Source: Agromyces laixinhei (lineage in GTDB: Bacteria > Actinomycetota > Actinomycetes > Actinomycetales > Microbacteriaceae). Taken from it: 64,000 bases of DNA. The stretch covers positions 620,001 through 684,000 of the forward strand of contig NZ_CP040872.1 of the NCBI RefSeq assembly GCF_006337065.1, in the 5' to 3' direction. This document shows, one piece after another, positions 18,072-26,390 of this stretch. Below the pieces are notes generated by a model, which worked only from the letters and a program-made list of their open reading frames with translations, searched no databases and had not been told where the DNA came from. Position 1 is the stretch's first letter. Each line of letters opens with the position of its first letter. Position numbers and translations under genes: made by a program.

Positions 18072-18989
18072 TCACACCGAGGCCGTCGCCTGCTCGAGCT
18101 GCGACGCACGCGCCACGAGTGCGTCGAGCACCGTGCGAACGGCGAGGCGCTCCGCGACATCCGGCCGCACCAGTGCCACGATCTGCCGAGCGGATGCCAC
18201 GCCGCGCAGCGGCTTCAACACGAGGGAATCGGCCACGGGGCCGCTCGTCAGCCGCGGTACGAAGGCGATGCCGAGGCCCGCCGCGATGAACGTCTCGATG
18301 ATGCGCATGTCGCTGAACCGCTGCCCCACGCGAGCGCGCCGGCCGACCTGCTGTTCGATGGCGTGCAGGATCCGCTCGAACGGGAAGCCGGGCGGCACGC
18401 CGAGCCAGGTCTCGTCGACGAGGTCGGCCGGTGTGACGTGTGCGCGGCCGGCGAGACGGTGGTCGATCGGCAGGCCGATATCGAGCGGCTCGGTGAGCAG
18501 GGGCACCGCCTTCAGGCCGCGGCCGCCCCACGGCAGCTCCCCCGGCATGGTGTGCGCGAGCACGATGTCGTAGTCGGAGGTGAGGTCGGGGAACTCGGCG
18601 AGCTCGGGGTCGAGGTCGGTGCAGAGCACGACGAGCCCGGCGACCTCGGCGAGGTCGGTGAGCACCGTGGGCAGCAGCGTCGCGCCGATCGTCGGAAAGG
18701 TCAGGAGCGAGACCTCGCCGCTCGGGTCGTTGCGGAACTCGTCCCACAGGGCGGTGGCACGTTCGAGGGCGATCGCGACGTCGGCCGCGCTGCGCGCGAG
18801 GGCGTGCCCGGCACTCGTCAGGGCGACTCCTCGACCGCTCCGCTCGGTGAGGGGCATGCCGGCCTCGCGCTCGAGCACCTTGAGCTGCTGCGACACCGCT
18901 GACGGCGTGCGGCCGGTCGCCTCGGCGACGGCGGTCACGCTGCCGCGTTCGGCGAGCTCGCGCAACAGATCCAGACGGCGCACATCCAT
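18072..18989 (-). CDS. LysR-family transcriptional regulator
   Basis: 305 residues. N-terminal winged helix 1-60 (LDLLRELAERGSVTAVAEA, then SAVSQQLKVLEREAG), followed by a periplasmic-binding-like effector domain. The start is leaderless: TAGGAT lies six bases before ATG on the minus strand (complement of 18996-19001). That -10 box overlaps one arm of an inverted repeat, which suggests autorepression. The divergent neighbour is a 40-residue membrane protein gene, the natural candidate target. Effector unknown. Confidence 0.9.
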   Translation of the reverse strand: MDVRRLDLLRELAERGSVTAVAEATGRTPSAVSQQLKVLEREAGMPLTERSGRGVALTSAGHALARSAADVAIALERATALWDEFRNDPSGEVSLLTFPTIGATLLPTVLTDLAEVAGLVVLCTDLDPELAEFPDLTSDYDIVLAHTMPGELPWGGRGLKAVPLLTEPLDIGLPIDHRLAGRAHVTPADLVDETWLGVPPGFPFERILHAIEQQVGRRARVGQRFSDMRIIETFIAAGLGIAFVPRLTSGPVADSLVLKPLRGVASARQIVALVRPDVAERLAVRTVLDALVARASQLEQATASV

Positions 18990-18993
18990 GAAG

Positions 18994-19020
18994 CAATCCT
19001 ACATCGTTATTGAAGGATTG
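18994..19020. promoter_or_regulatory. LysR-type operator, inverted repeat CAATCCT-n13-AGGATTG
   Basis: Perfect seven-base arms at 18994-19000 and 19014-19020 in the LysR/small-protein intergenic region. It contains LysR-style T-n11-A geometry, and the left arm covers the TAGGAT -10 box of the lysR gene. This is seen directly; binding by the adjacent regulator is inferred. Confidence 0.6.
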
Positions 19021-19125
19021 TGAGCTTGTCCTGAAAGGAAATCCGCGGTTCAATGAAGGTGTCGAACTCGTGCAATGGGGCATCGAAAGCTCGATCTCCC
19101 CGCTCACCGTTCGAAAGGATCCATC

Positions 19126-19248
19126 ATGCTCGGCCTCATCGTGTTTCTCGGCACCGCCTCGCTCGTCGGCCTCGTCGGCTCCATCGTCGTCACCGTGCGC
19201 GACGGGTACCGTCGTCAGCCGCGAGAGACGTTCGCACTCGCCGTCTGA
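19126..19248 (+). CDS. 40-residue single-pass membrane protein of unknown function
   Basis: A short frame from ATG 19126 to TGA 19246-19248 with an SD-like AAAGGA at 19113-19118. Residues 2-24 (LGLIVFLGTASLVGLVG and on to VVTV) form one membrane helix; the tail RDGYRRQPRETFALAV is basic near the helix, so the C-terminus is probably cytosolic. It is followed by a strong hairpin terminator and faces the LysR gene across a shared operator, so it looks like a genuine regulated gene, not noise. No family recognised. Confidence 0.6.
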   Translation: MLGLIVFLGTASLVGLVGSIVVTVRDGYRRQPRETFALAV

Positions 19249-19278
19249 CCGACCGCGAATCCGGGGTCATGCCCGGCC

Positions 19279-19325
19279 GAAGAGCCGCTGCGCGGGGGAG
19301 GGACACCCCGCGGGGCGGCTCTTCG
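19279..19325 (+). terminator. Intrinsic terminator after the 40-residue membrane protein gene
   Basis: CGAAGAGCCGC (19279-19289) pairs with GCGGCTCTTCG (19315-19325); inside it CGCGGGG (19291-19297) pairs with CCCCGCG (19306-19312). An 11 + 7 base-pair hairpin with one small bulge, 30 bases after the stop. Confidence 0.75.
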
Positions 19326-19395
19326 TCGTCTGCCCGCCTCGACTCGTCGTGATGGACGAGATGCACCTTCCGCTTCCTCTCAGGCGCTCGGGTCG

Positions 19396-19407
19396 TAGAG
19401 TGTTCAG
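19396..19407 (+). promoter_or_regulatory. Leaderless promoter of pyrE
   Basis: TAGAGT at 19396-19401 is six bases from GTG 19408, with no SD site in between. Transcription should start at or within a base or two of the start codon. Confidence 0.6.
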
Positions 19408-19980
19408 GTGACCCTCCGAGAGATTCAGCCCATCGACGCCGTGCGCGCGCAGTTGATCGACTTCATCGCGGCCGACGCCGTGTTCCACGGAGACTTCACC
19501 CTGACCAGCGGCAAGAAGGCCAGTTACTACGTCGACCTGCGCAAGGTCAGCCTCGACCACCGTGTTGCGCCACTGATCGGTCAGGTGATGATCGACCTCA
19601 TCAGCGACGTGCCCGACGTGGTCGCCGTCGGCGGCATGACCATGGGCGCCGACCCGATCGCCTCGGCGATCCTGCACCAGGGCGCGGCACAGGGGCTCGC
19701 CTACGACGCCTTCGTCGTGCGCAAGGAGCCGAAGGACCACGGCCGGGGCAAGCAGGTCGAGGGCCCCGACCTCGCCGGCAAACGCGTCATCGTGCTCGAA
19801 GACACCTCGACGACCGGTGGCTCGCCGATCAAGGCGATCGAGGCGCTCCGCAAGGTCGGCGCCGAAGTCGTTGCTGTTGCCGTCGTGGTCGACCGGGCGA
19901 CCGGCGCCCGCGAGGTCATCGAGGCCGAAGGCGTGCCCTACCTGTACGCCATCGGCTTGGAAGATCTGGGGTTGGCCTGA
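19408..19980 (+). CDS. pyrE: Orotate phosphoribosyltransferase
   Basis: 190 residues. The PRPP-binding signature VIVLEDTSTTGGS is at about 131-143, and FTLTSGKKASYYVDLRK near 32-48 is the orotate/loop region typical of PyrE. It makes OMP from orotate and PRPP in de novo pyrimidine synthesis. It is separated from the other pyr genes, as in many actinobacteria. The GTG start is leaderless. Its TGA shares one base with the ATG of the next gene, so the two are translationally coupled. Confidence 0.92.
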   Translation: MTLREIQPIDAVRAQLIDFIAADAVFHGDFTLTSGKKASYYVDLRKVSLDHRVAPLIGQVMIDLISDVPDVVAVGGMTMGADPIASAILHQGAAQGLAYDAFVVRKEPKDHGRGKQVEGPDLAGKRVIVLEDTSTTGGSPIKAIEALRKVGAEVVAVAVVVDRATGAREVIEAEGVPYLYAIGLEDLGLA

Positions 19981-22301
19981 TGAGCGGCGACGGGCAGGAT
20001 CAGGGCGACGAGACCGATTGGCTGCTCGCCCAGTTGGCGGGCGGCGACGGCCCGCGACGCGACGACCCGCCACAGCCCGTCGCGCCGCCGGCTCAGCCTG
20101 AGCAGCAGGATCCGCCCGCGCCGCGCACTCCCGCGCCACGGCGCGAAGAGGTGCTCGACTGGTTCTCCGAGGCACCGGCAGCGCGATCGGATGCCGCGAC
20201 CCGCGCGCTCCCCGTCGTCGGTGCGCCAGCGCCGCAGACGCCGGCGACACCGCCCGCACCTGCGGAACCCGCGGCACCCGCGTGGACCCCGCCGTTCGCC
20301 GTCACTCCTCCCCGGCAGCCTCCGGCACCCGGACACCTGACCGCGGTCGAGCCGCCGGTCGGCGGGAGCCCTCCGATCCCGCCGTCGGCACCCGCTGCGC
20401 CGTCGACACCCGCTCCGCCGCCCGTTGAGCCGTCGGCACCGGCCGCCGACTCGCCGTTCGCCGGGTTCGCGCCTCCGCCCGTCGCCCGCCAGTCGTTCAC
20501 CCCCGTGGGATCCACCGAGCCTCCTGCCCCTGCTGAGCCGCCTGCGCAGCCGCACACCGCTGCTCCGCCGAGCACCACTGCCCAGCCGCCCGCCGAACCG
20601 ATCGTGCCGGTGCATCCGACCACGCCGCCGACGGTGCCTGCCGGGTGGAACGACCGGAGCCCGCGCACTCCCGCACCCGCCGCCCACTTCGACGATGAGC
20701 TGTGGGCCGCCCTGAACGAACCGGAAGAGGTGGCACCGACACCCGCGGCCGCTCCGCCGGTGCAGCGTGCGCCGGTCACTCCGCCGGCGCCCACGACGCC
20801 CATAACGCCCACAGCGCCTGCACCACCCGCAGCGCCTGCAACCCCTGCTGAGCCGTCAACCGAAGCCGGTGCGTTCAACACGACGCCGTTCCCCGCCTTC
20901 GCCTCCGCTCGGAGCGACGACGACCCGACGCGAAAGCCGCCGGCCCCCGTCGATGACCTGCTCGCGTCGCTCGGCAGCGGTGCGCCGCGAGATCGCGGCA
21001 CGGTGCCGCCCCCGGCATCCAGTGGCTCCGGTGCCTTCGGTGCCGGCGCCTCCGGTGACCCCTTCGGTGCCGGCAGCTCCGGTGCGAACCCGCCGACCGA
21101 GCCCGTTCCATCGGGCCTCGATGCGCTCGGACTCGGGTTCGACGACGACGCAGTCGACCTCGAACCCGCTGACCGGCCGATGGCCGCCGATCGCGAGCCT
21201 CCCGCTCCGAGCGAGCATTCCGACGCGGGGTTCGCCTGGAATCTGCGACCCGACCCGACGGGCCGAGACCCGAAAGACGCTCCCGAATCGGTCGCGAGCG
21301 CATTCCGGCCGGCGACGGCACCAGACGCGGCCGGGCAGGTCGACGAGGTCCGTCTCGACGGCGCGCAGCGCGAGTGGCGCGACGAGGCTGATTCGGCCGA
21401 ACCCGATTGGGCGTTTCCCGCCGACGCGTCGCCCCCCACCGACACCGTGGCGCTCGAGGCATCCGACGATGACGCCATGGGGTCGCTCTTCGGGGCCGCC
21501 GGCGTCGCTTCGGCGGCGGCGAACGACCCGTTCGGCCAGCGACCGGCGAACGACCCGTTCGCCGCTCCGACGGGCGGGCAGCCTGCAGGGTCCGGTCAGC
21601 CGACGGCTCCCGGCCAGCAGCGGAGAGGCTCCGGCGGATCAGGCGGTCGCGGCGGGGCCGGCGGTACCGGTGGCACAGGCGGCGGCTCGGGCGGCCCCGG
21701 CGGGCCAGGCGCCCCCAGGCGCACGACCCGCACGACCCGCACACTGATCTGGGTCGCCGGCGGACTCGTTCTCCTGCTCGTGCTCGCCGGCCTCTACTTC
21801 TTCGGCACTCAGCTCGCCGGCGGCGGAGGCGGTGCCGGCGCGACTGGCGACGGCAGCCCGTCGGCCAGCGCCTCGGAGGCGGCCGTGCCCGCACCGACCG
21901 GCCCGCAACCGGCCGGGGTGCACGCCTGGGACACCCTCTTCGGCGGCGAGTGCATCGAACCGTTCGAATCGGTCTGGGCAGAGGAGTTCACGGTCGTCGA
22001 CTGCGCTGCGCCGCATGCCGCGCAACTCGTGTATCGCGGCACGCTGCCGGGTGACGCAGCAGCCCCCTTCCCGGGCGAAGCCGCGCTCGCAGAGCAGATG
22101 CCCGCACTGTGCCGGGCCGCGGGCGTCTTCGAGCCCACGCTCGTCGCGGGCATCCCCGATATGCAGGTGCAGGGCAGCTTCCCCGTGACCGAGGAACAGT
22201 GGGCAGAAGGCCAGCGCAGTTACTACTGCTTCGCGAACCGAGCGGGCGGAGAGCCGCTGACCGGACCGATCAACGGCCCGGGCCCCGCGCCCGCGGCCTG
22301 A
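19980..22301 (+). CDS. Long Pro/Ala-rich membrane protein with C-terminal septum-formation domain
   Basis: 773 residues. Residues 1-585 are low complexity, rich in P, A, E and D with many PPAPA-type runs and then a Gly-rich stretch; this part should be cytosolic and disordered. One membrane helix lies at about 590-612 (VAGGLVLLLVLAGLYFF). The C-terminal 150 residues outside the membrane resemble the septum-formation domain: WDTLFGGECIEPF, FTVVDCAAPHAAQLV and four cysteines (C658, C675, C711, C750) that could form two disulfides. Coupled to pyrE by a one-base overlap. Function in cell-wall or division processes is inferred from the domain only. Confidence 0.75.
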   Translation: MSGDGQDQGDETDWLLAQLAGGDGPRRDDPPQPVAPPAQPEQQDPPAPRTPAPRREEVLDWFSEAPAARSDAATRALPVVGAPAPQTPATPPAPAEPAAPAWTPPFAVTPPRQPPAPGHLTAVEPPVGGSPPIPPSAPAAPSTPAPPPVEPSAPAADSPFAGFAPPPVARQSFTPVGSTEPPAPAEPPAQPHTAAPPSTTAQPPAEPIVPVHPTTPPTVPAGWNDRSPRTPAPAAHFDDELWAALNEPEEVAPTPAAAPPVQRAPVTPPAPTTPITPTAPAPPAAPATPAEPSTEAGAFNTTPFPAFASARSDDDPTRKPPAPVDDLLASLGSGAPRDRGTVPPPASSGSGAFGAGASGDPFGAGSSGANPPTEPVPSGLDALGLGFDDDAVDLEPADRPMAADREPPAPSEHSDAGFAWNLRPDPTGRDPKDAPESVASAFRPATAPDAAGQVDEVRLDGAQREWRDEADSAEPDWAFPADASPPTDTVALEASDDDAMGSLFGAAGVASAAANDPFGQRPANDPFAAPTGGQPAGSGQPTAPGQQRRGSGGSGGRGGAGGTGGTGGGSGGPGGPGAPRRTTRTTRTLIWVAGGLVLLLVLAGLYFFGTQLAGGGGGAGATGDGSPSASASEAAVPAPTGPQPAGVHAWDTLFGGECIEPFESVWAEEFTVVDCAAPHAAQLVYRGTLPGDAAAPFPGEAALAEQMPALCRAAGVFEPTLVAGIPDMQVQGSFPVTEEQWAEGQRSYYCFANRAGGEPLTGPINGPGPAPAA

Positions 22302-22305
22302 CCGC

Positions 22306-23286
22306 ATGGCGACCGGGCGCGGCGACCTCGGTGCGACTCGCACCGGTGCCGATCGAGGCCGCGTCGTCGTCTTCGGCTCGCTGAACGTCGACTCCACGAG
22401 CTACGTCGACGACTTCCCCGAGCCCGGCGAGACGATCCTCTCCCGTGACTACCGCGTCGCCCTCGGCGGCAAGGGCGCGAACCAGGCGGTCGCGGCGCAC
22501 GTCGCCGGGGCACCGGTCGACTTCGTCGCATGCATCGGCGACGATGCGAGCGGTGCGTTCGCGTACGACACGCTCGAACGCCTGGGACTGCCGGTGGGCG
22601 CGATCCGGCGCATTCCGGATGCCCCGACCGGCGTCGCCCAGATCACCGTCGCCGCCTCGGGTGAGAACACCATCATCGTCACCGGTGGCGCGAACCTCGT
22701 ACTCACTCCCGAACTCGTCCACCGCGACCGCGCTCTGGTGGCCGCGGCAGCGGTGGTGCTCACGCAGGGCGAACTCGCCGTCGCCACGATCGAGCAGGTC
22801 GCCGCGGTCGCGAGCGAGTCGGGCACCCGATTCGTGTTGAACCTCGCGCCGCCGGCTCGTGTCTCCGCCGCGACGCTCGCCGTCGCCGACCCGATCGTGC
22901 TCAACGAGCACGAGGCGCGCGCGGTCGGCATCGGCACGGATGCCCCGGGCGACGCCACCCTCGACGACTGGCGCGAGCTCGCGGCATCCGCTGCCGGTGG
23001 CCTCGCCCGCTCGATCGTCGTCACGCTCGGGGCGGCCGGCGCCACCGCGGCCGACGCCACCGGCTCGTGGGCGGTGCACGCGCCCCGCGTGACGGCCGTC
23101 GACACGACCGGCGCAGGTGACGGGTTCACGGGAACGCTCGCGGCGTTCCTCGCCGAGGGCCGCCCGCTGCCCGAGGCGCTCCGCATCGCGGTCACCGCCG
23201 GTGCGCTCGCGGTGCAAGCGCGAGGCACGGTCGACTCCTACGCGGCTCGTGCCGAGGTGCTCGCCGCGGCCGCTGCCGAGTCCTGA
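22306..23286 (+). CDS. rbsK: Ribokinase (PfkB family)
   Basis: 326 residues. PfkB signatures: VVVFGSLNVDSTSYVDDFP near 20-38, the GGKGANQAVAA block (LGGKGANQAV) and the anion-hole/catalytic base motif DTTGAGDGFTG near 266-276. It phosphorylates ribose (or a related sugar) to ribose 5-phosphate. The next gene is a nucleoside hydrolase that liberates ribose, so the pair forms a nucleoside salvage module. ATG 22306 is four bases after the previous stop, without a clear SD; the first 18 residues are poorly conserved and a downstream start is possible. Confidence 0.9.
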   Translation: MATGRGDLGATRTGADRGRVVVFGSLNVDSTSYVDDFPEPGETILSRDYRVALGGKGANQAVAAHVAGAPVDFVACIGDDASGAFAYDTLERLGLPVGAIRRIPDAPTGVAQITVAASGENTIIVTGGANLVLTPELVHRDRALVAAAAVVLTQGELAVATIEQVAAVASESGTRFVLNLAPPARVSAATLAVADPIVLNEHEARAVGIGTDAPGDATLDDWRELAASAAGGLARSIVVTLGAAGATAADATGSWAVHAPRVTAVDTTGAGDGFTGTLAAFLAEGRPLPEALRIAVTAGALAVQARGTVDSYAARAEVLAAAAAES

Positions 23287-23349
23287 CGCCGAACGCCGTC
23301 AGAGCCGAAACCGAACGTCGAATCGAACCCACGAGAGAGTGAGCCCCAG

Positions 23350-24282
23350 ATGACGATCCCCGTGATCCTCGATTGCGACCCCGGGCACGACGACGTGTTC
23401 GCGCTGTGGCTGGCCGCGGGGCATCCGTCGCTCGACCTCGTCGCCGTCACGACCGTCGGCGGCAACGTGCCGCTCGAACACACCACCAGGAACGCCCGCA
23501 TCGCGCTGTCGGTCGCCGGTGTGACCGACGTGCCGGTCGCGGCGGGCGCCGCCGGCCCGCTGGTGCGGCCGCTGCAGACGGCCGAGTGGATTCACGGAGA
23601 GAACGGGCTGGGCGGGCCTGCGCTGCCAGAGCCGACCGTGCCGCTCGACCAGCGGACCGCGACCGAGCTCATCGCCGACACGCTCACGGCGTCGGAGCAG
23701 CCCGTCGCGATCGTCGCGACCGGACCGATCACGAACGTCGCGATCCTGCTGCGGGATCGGCCGGAGCTCGCCGGCCGCATCCGCGAGATCGTCTGGATGG
23801 GCGGCTCGACCGAGCGCGGCAACGCGACACCGTACGCCGAGTTCAACGCCCTCGTCGACCCCGAGGCGCTCGACCTCGTGGTGCGCAGCGGCGTGCGCTT
23901 CACGATGGTCGGCCTGAACGCGACCCACCTCGCGCTCGTGACCCCGGTCGTGCGCGAGCAGATCGCCGCGATCGGCACCCGCACCGCGGCGTTCGGCACC
24001 GAGCTGTTCGACTTCTTCTGCCGCACGAACGCCGAGGTGTTCGGCATGCCCGATGGGCCGCTGCACGACCCCGTCGCGGTCGCGGTGCTCGCCGACCCCG
24101 CGTGCGTCGCGCTGCGGCGCACGCGCCTCGACGTCGAGCTCCTCGGCACCGAGACGGCGGGCGCGACGAGTGTCGACTTCGACGGGATGCTCGGGCGCGA
24201 GCCGAACGCATGGGTCGCGGTCGAACTCGATGTCGAGCGGTTCTGGGCGGGCGTCGCGGCATCCGTGGCCCGACTCGGCTGA
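23350..24282 (+). CDS. Nucleoside hydrolase (inosine/uridine-preferring family)
   Basis: 310 residues. The N-terminal calcium site DCDPGHDDVFAL (residues 8-19) and the ATGPITNVAILL and WMGGST blocks define the IUNH family. It splits ribonucleosides into base and ribose. It follows ribokinase after 63 bases, which would phosphorylate the released ribose, while pyrimidine bases could enter salvage or the degradation cluster at 6.8-17 kb. SD-like GAGAGTGAG precedes ATG. Pyrimidine versus purine preference is not resolved. Confidence 0.9.
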   Translation: MTIPVILDCDPGHDDVFALWLAAGHPSLDLVAVTTVGGNVPLEHTTRNARIALSVAGVTDVPVAAGAAGPLVRPLQTAEWIHGENGLGGPALPEPTVPLDQRTATELIADTLTASEQPVAIVATGPITNVAILLRDRPELAGRIREIVWMGGSTERGNATPYAEFNALVDPEALDLVVRSGVRFTMVGLNATHLALVTPVVREQIAAIGTRTAAFGTELFDFFCRTNAEVFGMPDGPLHDPVAVAVLADPACVALRRTRLDVELLGTETAGATSVDFDGMLGREPNAWVAVELDVERFWAGVAASVARLG

Positions 24283-24334
24283 CGGACTCCCCGCCGGGCG
24301 CGTAGAGTGACGCGTATCGAGTGAGGGGTCGCCC

Positions 24335-24520
24335 ATGGACTGGACGTTCTGGCTGGGCATCGTCATCATCGCAGCGCTCTGGGGCGTGACGCAGTGGGCG
24401 TTCTCGCTTCGGCGGCACTCCGAGAAGACGCGCGATACCGACCACGAGGCCGCCGACGCGATGATCGATGTCGAGCGCGGCAAAGAGCAGGGACGCTACT
24501 GGTCGGACTTCGGCGGGTGA
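24335..24520 (+). CDS. 61-residue single-pass membrane protein, unknown
   Basis: ATG 24335 with SD GAGGGG (24323-24328) and a TAGAGT -10 box at 24303-24308. Residues 3-24 (WTFWLGIVIIAALWGVTQWAF) form one membrane helix; the remaining 37 residues are charged (RRHSEKTRDTDHEAAD) and end RYWSDFGG. The clear promoter, SD and codon use mark a real gene. No family recognised. It converges on the flavohaemoglobin gene 20 bases away. Confidence 0.65.
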   Translation: MDWTFWLGIVIIAALWGVTQWAFSLRRHSEKTRDTDHEAADAMIDVERGKEQGRYWSDFGG

Positions 24521-24539
24521 CCCGCGCGCGTTCTGACAG

Positions 24540-25748
24540 TTACCGGTAGTCGGCCTGCCAGAGATCGGGGCCGAAGATCTCGTACTGGATATCCCTGGGT
24601 GCGACGCCCATGCCGAGGAGTTGCTGGCGCACGGCCTGCATGAACGGCAGCGGCCCGCAGAGGTAGTAGACGGCGTCGGCGGGAACGCCGACGTCGGTGA
24701 GATCCATGAAGCCTGCACGCTCATCGCCGGCATCACGACCGGAATCCGGGCCTCGCTCGTACCAGGTCACCATGTCTGCCTGCTGCAGTGCAGCGAGATC
24801 CTCCTGCACCTGGCTTCGCAGTGCGAACGAATCCGGGGAGGTGCCGGCGTGCAGGAACATGACCTCACGGCCCGAGCCGGACTTGGCCAGGTGCGAGAGG
24901 ATTCCCGCCATGGGGGTGACGCCGATGCCGGCGCTCGCGAGGACCACGGGCCGGTCGGTGGTGTCGAGTACCACGTCGCCGAACGGTGCCGACAGAACGA
25001 CCTCATCACCGACCTTCACCGTCGTGTGCAGCAGGTTGGAGACCTCCCCGTCGGGGCTTCCAGCGCCCACCACCTGCTTGACGGCGAACCGGCGGTGGTG
25101 TCCGTCGTCGGCCCGGGTGAGGCTGTACTGGCGTGGCTGGCGCGTGCCATCCGGCATCGGCATCTGCAGGCTCACGTATTGCCCTGGCAGGGAGGGCAGG
25201 ATGTCGCGGTCGTCGGTGCGTTCGACGACGAAGGTGACGACGTCGTCGGTCTCCTGGATGCGCTCGGCCAGCCGCCACGTGCGCCAGATGGTTTCGGGGG
25301 CCACGCCCACGGAGTCGTAGAGTCCGCGCTCCAAGTTGATCAGGGTGTTGGCCATGAGCCAGTAGACCTCTTCCCAGGCTGCCGCGACCTCTGGGGTCAC
25401 GGCGTCGCCGAGAACGTCGACGATGGCCCAGAACAGGTGATCGTGGACGACCTGGTACTGCTCGGGCTTGATGCCCAGGGACACGTGTTTGTGGCTGATT
25501 CGTGAGAGGAGCGACTCTGGCAGCTGCCCCGGGTTGTCGACCAGCATGCTGGCGAACGCGGCGACGGATCCTGCAAGCGCCTGCTGCTGATGGCCGTCGG
25601 CCTGATTGCCCCGGTTGAAGATACCGTCCAGCAGTTCCGGATGGGTCTCGAAGAGGTGCCGGTAGAACCGGTCGGCGATCTCGGTGATATTCGCTCCGAC
25701 CACCGGCAGGGTGGCCTTGATGATGGGTGCTGACGTCTCTGAAAGCAT
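24540..25748 (-). CDS. hmp: Flavohaemoglobin, nitric oxide dioxygenase
   Basis: 402 residues. Globin domain 1-140 with B10 tyrosine Y29 (DRFYRHLF), E7-region glutamines 54-56 and proximal histidine H88 (SHKHVSLGIKPEQY). FAD domain with the canonical RQYSLT motif, NAD domain with GIGVTPMAGIL, and the C-terminal YEIFGPD block. All elements needed to oxidise NO to nitrate with NAD(P)H are present. It is the last gene of a three-gene minus-strand unit, three bases after the DivIVA-like gene. Codon use in this unit is visibly more mixed than in neighbours. Confidence 0.93.
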   Translation of the reverse strand: MLSETSAPIIKATLPVVGANITEIADRFYRHLFETHPELLDGIFNRGNQADGHQQQALAGSVAAFASMLVDNPGQLPESLLSRISHKHVSLGIKPEQYQVVHDHLFWAIVDVLGDAVTPEVAAAWEEVYWLMANTLINLERGLYDSVGVAPETIWRTWRLAERIQETDDVVTFVVERTDDRDILPSLPGQYVSLQMPMPDGTRQPRQYSLTRADDGHHRRFAVKQVVGAGSPDGEVSNLLHTTVKVGDEVVLSAPFGDVVLDTTDRPVVLASAGIGVTPMAGILSHLAKSGSGREVMFLHAGTSPDSFALRSQVQEDLAALQQADMVTWYERGPDSGRDAGDERAGFMDLTDVGVPADAVYYLCGPLPFMQAVRQQLLGMGVAPRDIQYEIFGPDLWQADYR

Positions 25749-25751
25749 GCT

Positions 25752-26384
25752 TCAAACTCCATTGTCTTCGGGCTTGCCGAGCTGGGGTGCTTCGGGTGGC
25801 GTACCGAAGCGGGGCAGTTGTCCGAGCTGGTCGATCTGTTCGGTCATCGCATCGATGACAGCGCGCAACTGCACCTGCGCCACTTTGGCGTACGTGCGCA
25901 CGAACTCGATCTCCTGAATAGGCGTGTTGTAGTCCAAGCCGCTGCCGTCGCCGGCGGCAGCTTCCGCGGCCTCTTCGGCAGCTGCTGCTCCCGCGGCCTC
26001 TTCGGCAGCGGCCAGCGCGGACACGCTGTTCAATGCCTTGCGCAGGATGTCGCTGTACTGATCCCGTGCGGTGTCGATCAGGTCGCGGGCGTACTGTTCC
26101 GCATCGCTGATGTGCTTGTCAGCCATGATCTGGGCGCGGCTGATCAGGCTCACCGCCTCTTCGCTGACCGCTCGAACGTTCTGGTCGTTCTGATCTGCTT
26201 CGGCTCTGAGCCGTACGATCTCGGCTTGCGCCGCGGCCAGCTGATCTGCAGCGTCGCTGAGCGTTCTCCTGACGGCGGAGGCGTCGTAGCCGCCCTGCTC
26301 GGCGAACGGGAATGATGCATGGCTGATGTCGCGGGGCGAGAGCCCGGGCAGGAGCGCCTGGTCGTCCATATCGGGAGTGGTCAC
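25752..26384 (-). CDS. DivIVA-like coiled-coil protein between two flavohaemoglobin genes
   Basis: 210 residues, no membrane segment. The heptad-rich stretch about 36-130 (RRTLSDAADQLAAAQ, IVRLRAEADQ, DAEQYARDLIDTARDQY) resembles the C-terminal coiled coil of DivIVA/Wag31-type proteins; an Ala/Glu-rich linker (AAAEEAAEAAAG) near 130-148 and a second helix 155-190 follow, then a Pro-rich tail. The classic N-terminal lipid-binding DivIVA motif is only weakly recognisable (SPRDISHASFPFAEQGGYDASAVRR). Packed between the two flavohaemoglobin genes with gaps of three and six bases, so it should act with them, perhaps as a scaffold. Function unknown. Confidence 0.75.
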   Translation of the reverse strand: MTTPDMDDQALLPGLSPRDISHASFPFAEQGGYDASAVRRTLSDAADQLAAAQAEIVRLRAEADQNDQNVRAVSEEAVSLISRAQIMADKHISDAEQYARDLIDTARDQYSDILRKALNSVSALAAAEEAAGAAAAEEAAEAAAGDGSGLDYNTPIQEIEFVRTYAKVAQVQLRAVIDAMTEQIDQLGQLPRFGTPPEAPQLGKPEDNGV

Positions 26385-26390
26385 TAGCGG

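Noticed and set aside
20093-21478. 461-codon Ala/Ser/Gly-rich minus-strand frame
   Set aside because: Complement of the Pro/Ala-rich coding region of the septum-formation-domain protein; the low complexity is a mirror of those codons.
24513-24526. GCGGGT-G-ACCCGC after the 61-residue membrane protein gene as a terminator
   Set aside because: Only a single base is left for the loop and the element overlaps the stop codon.
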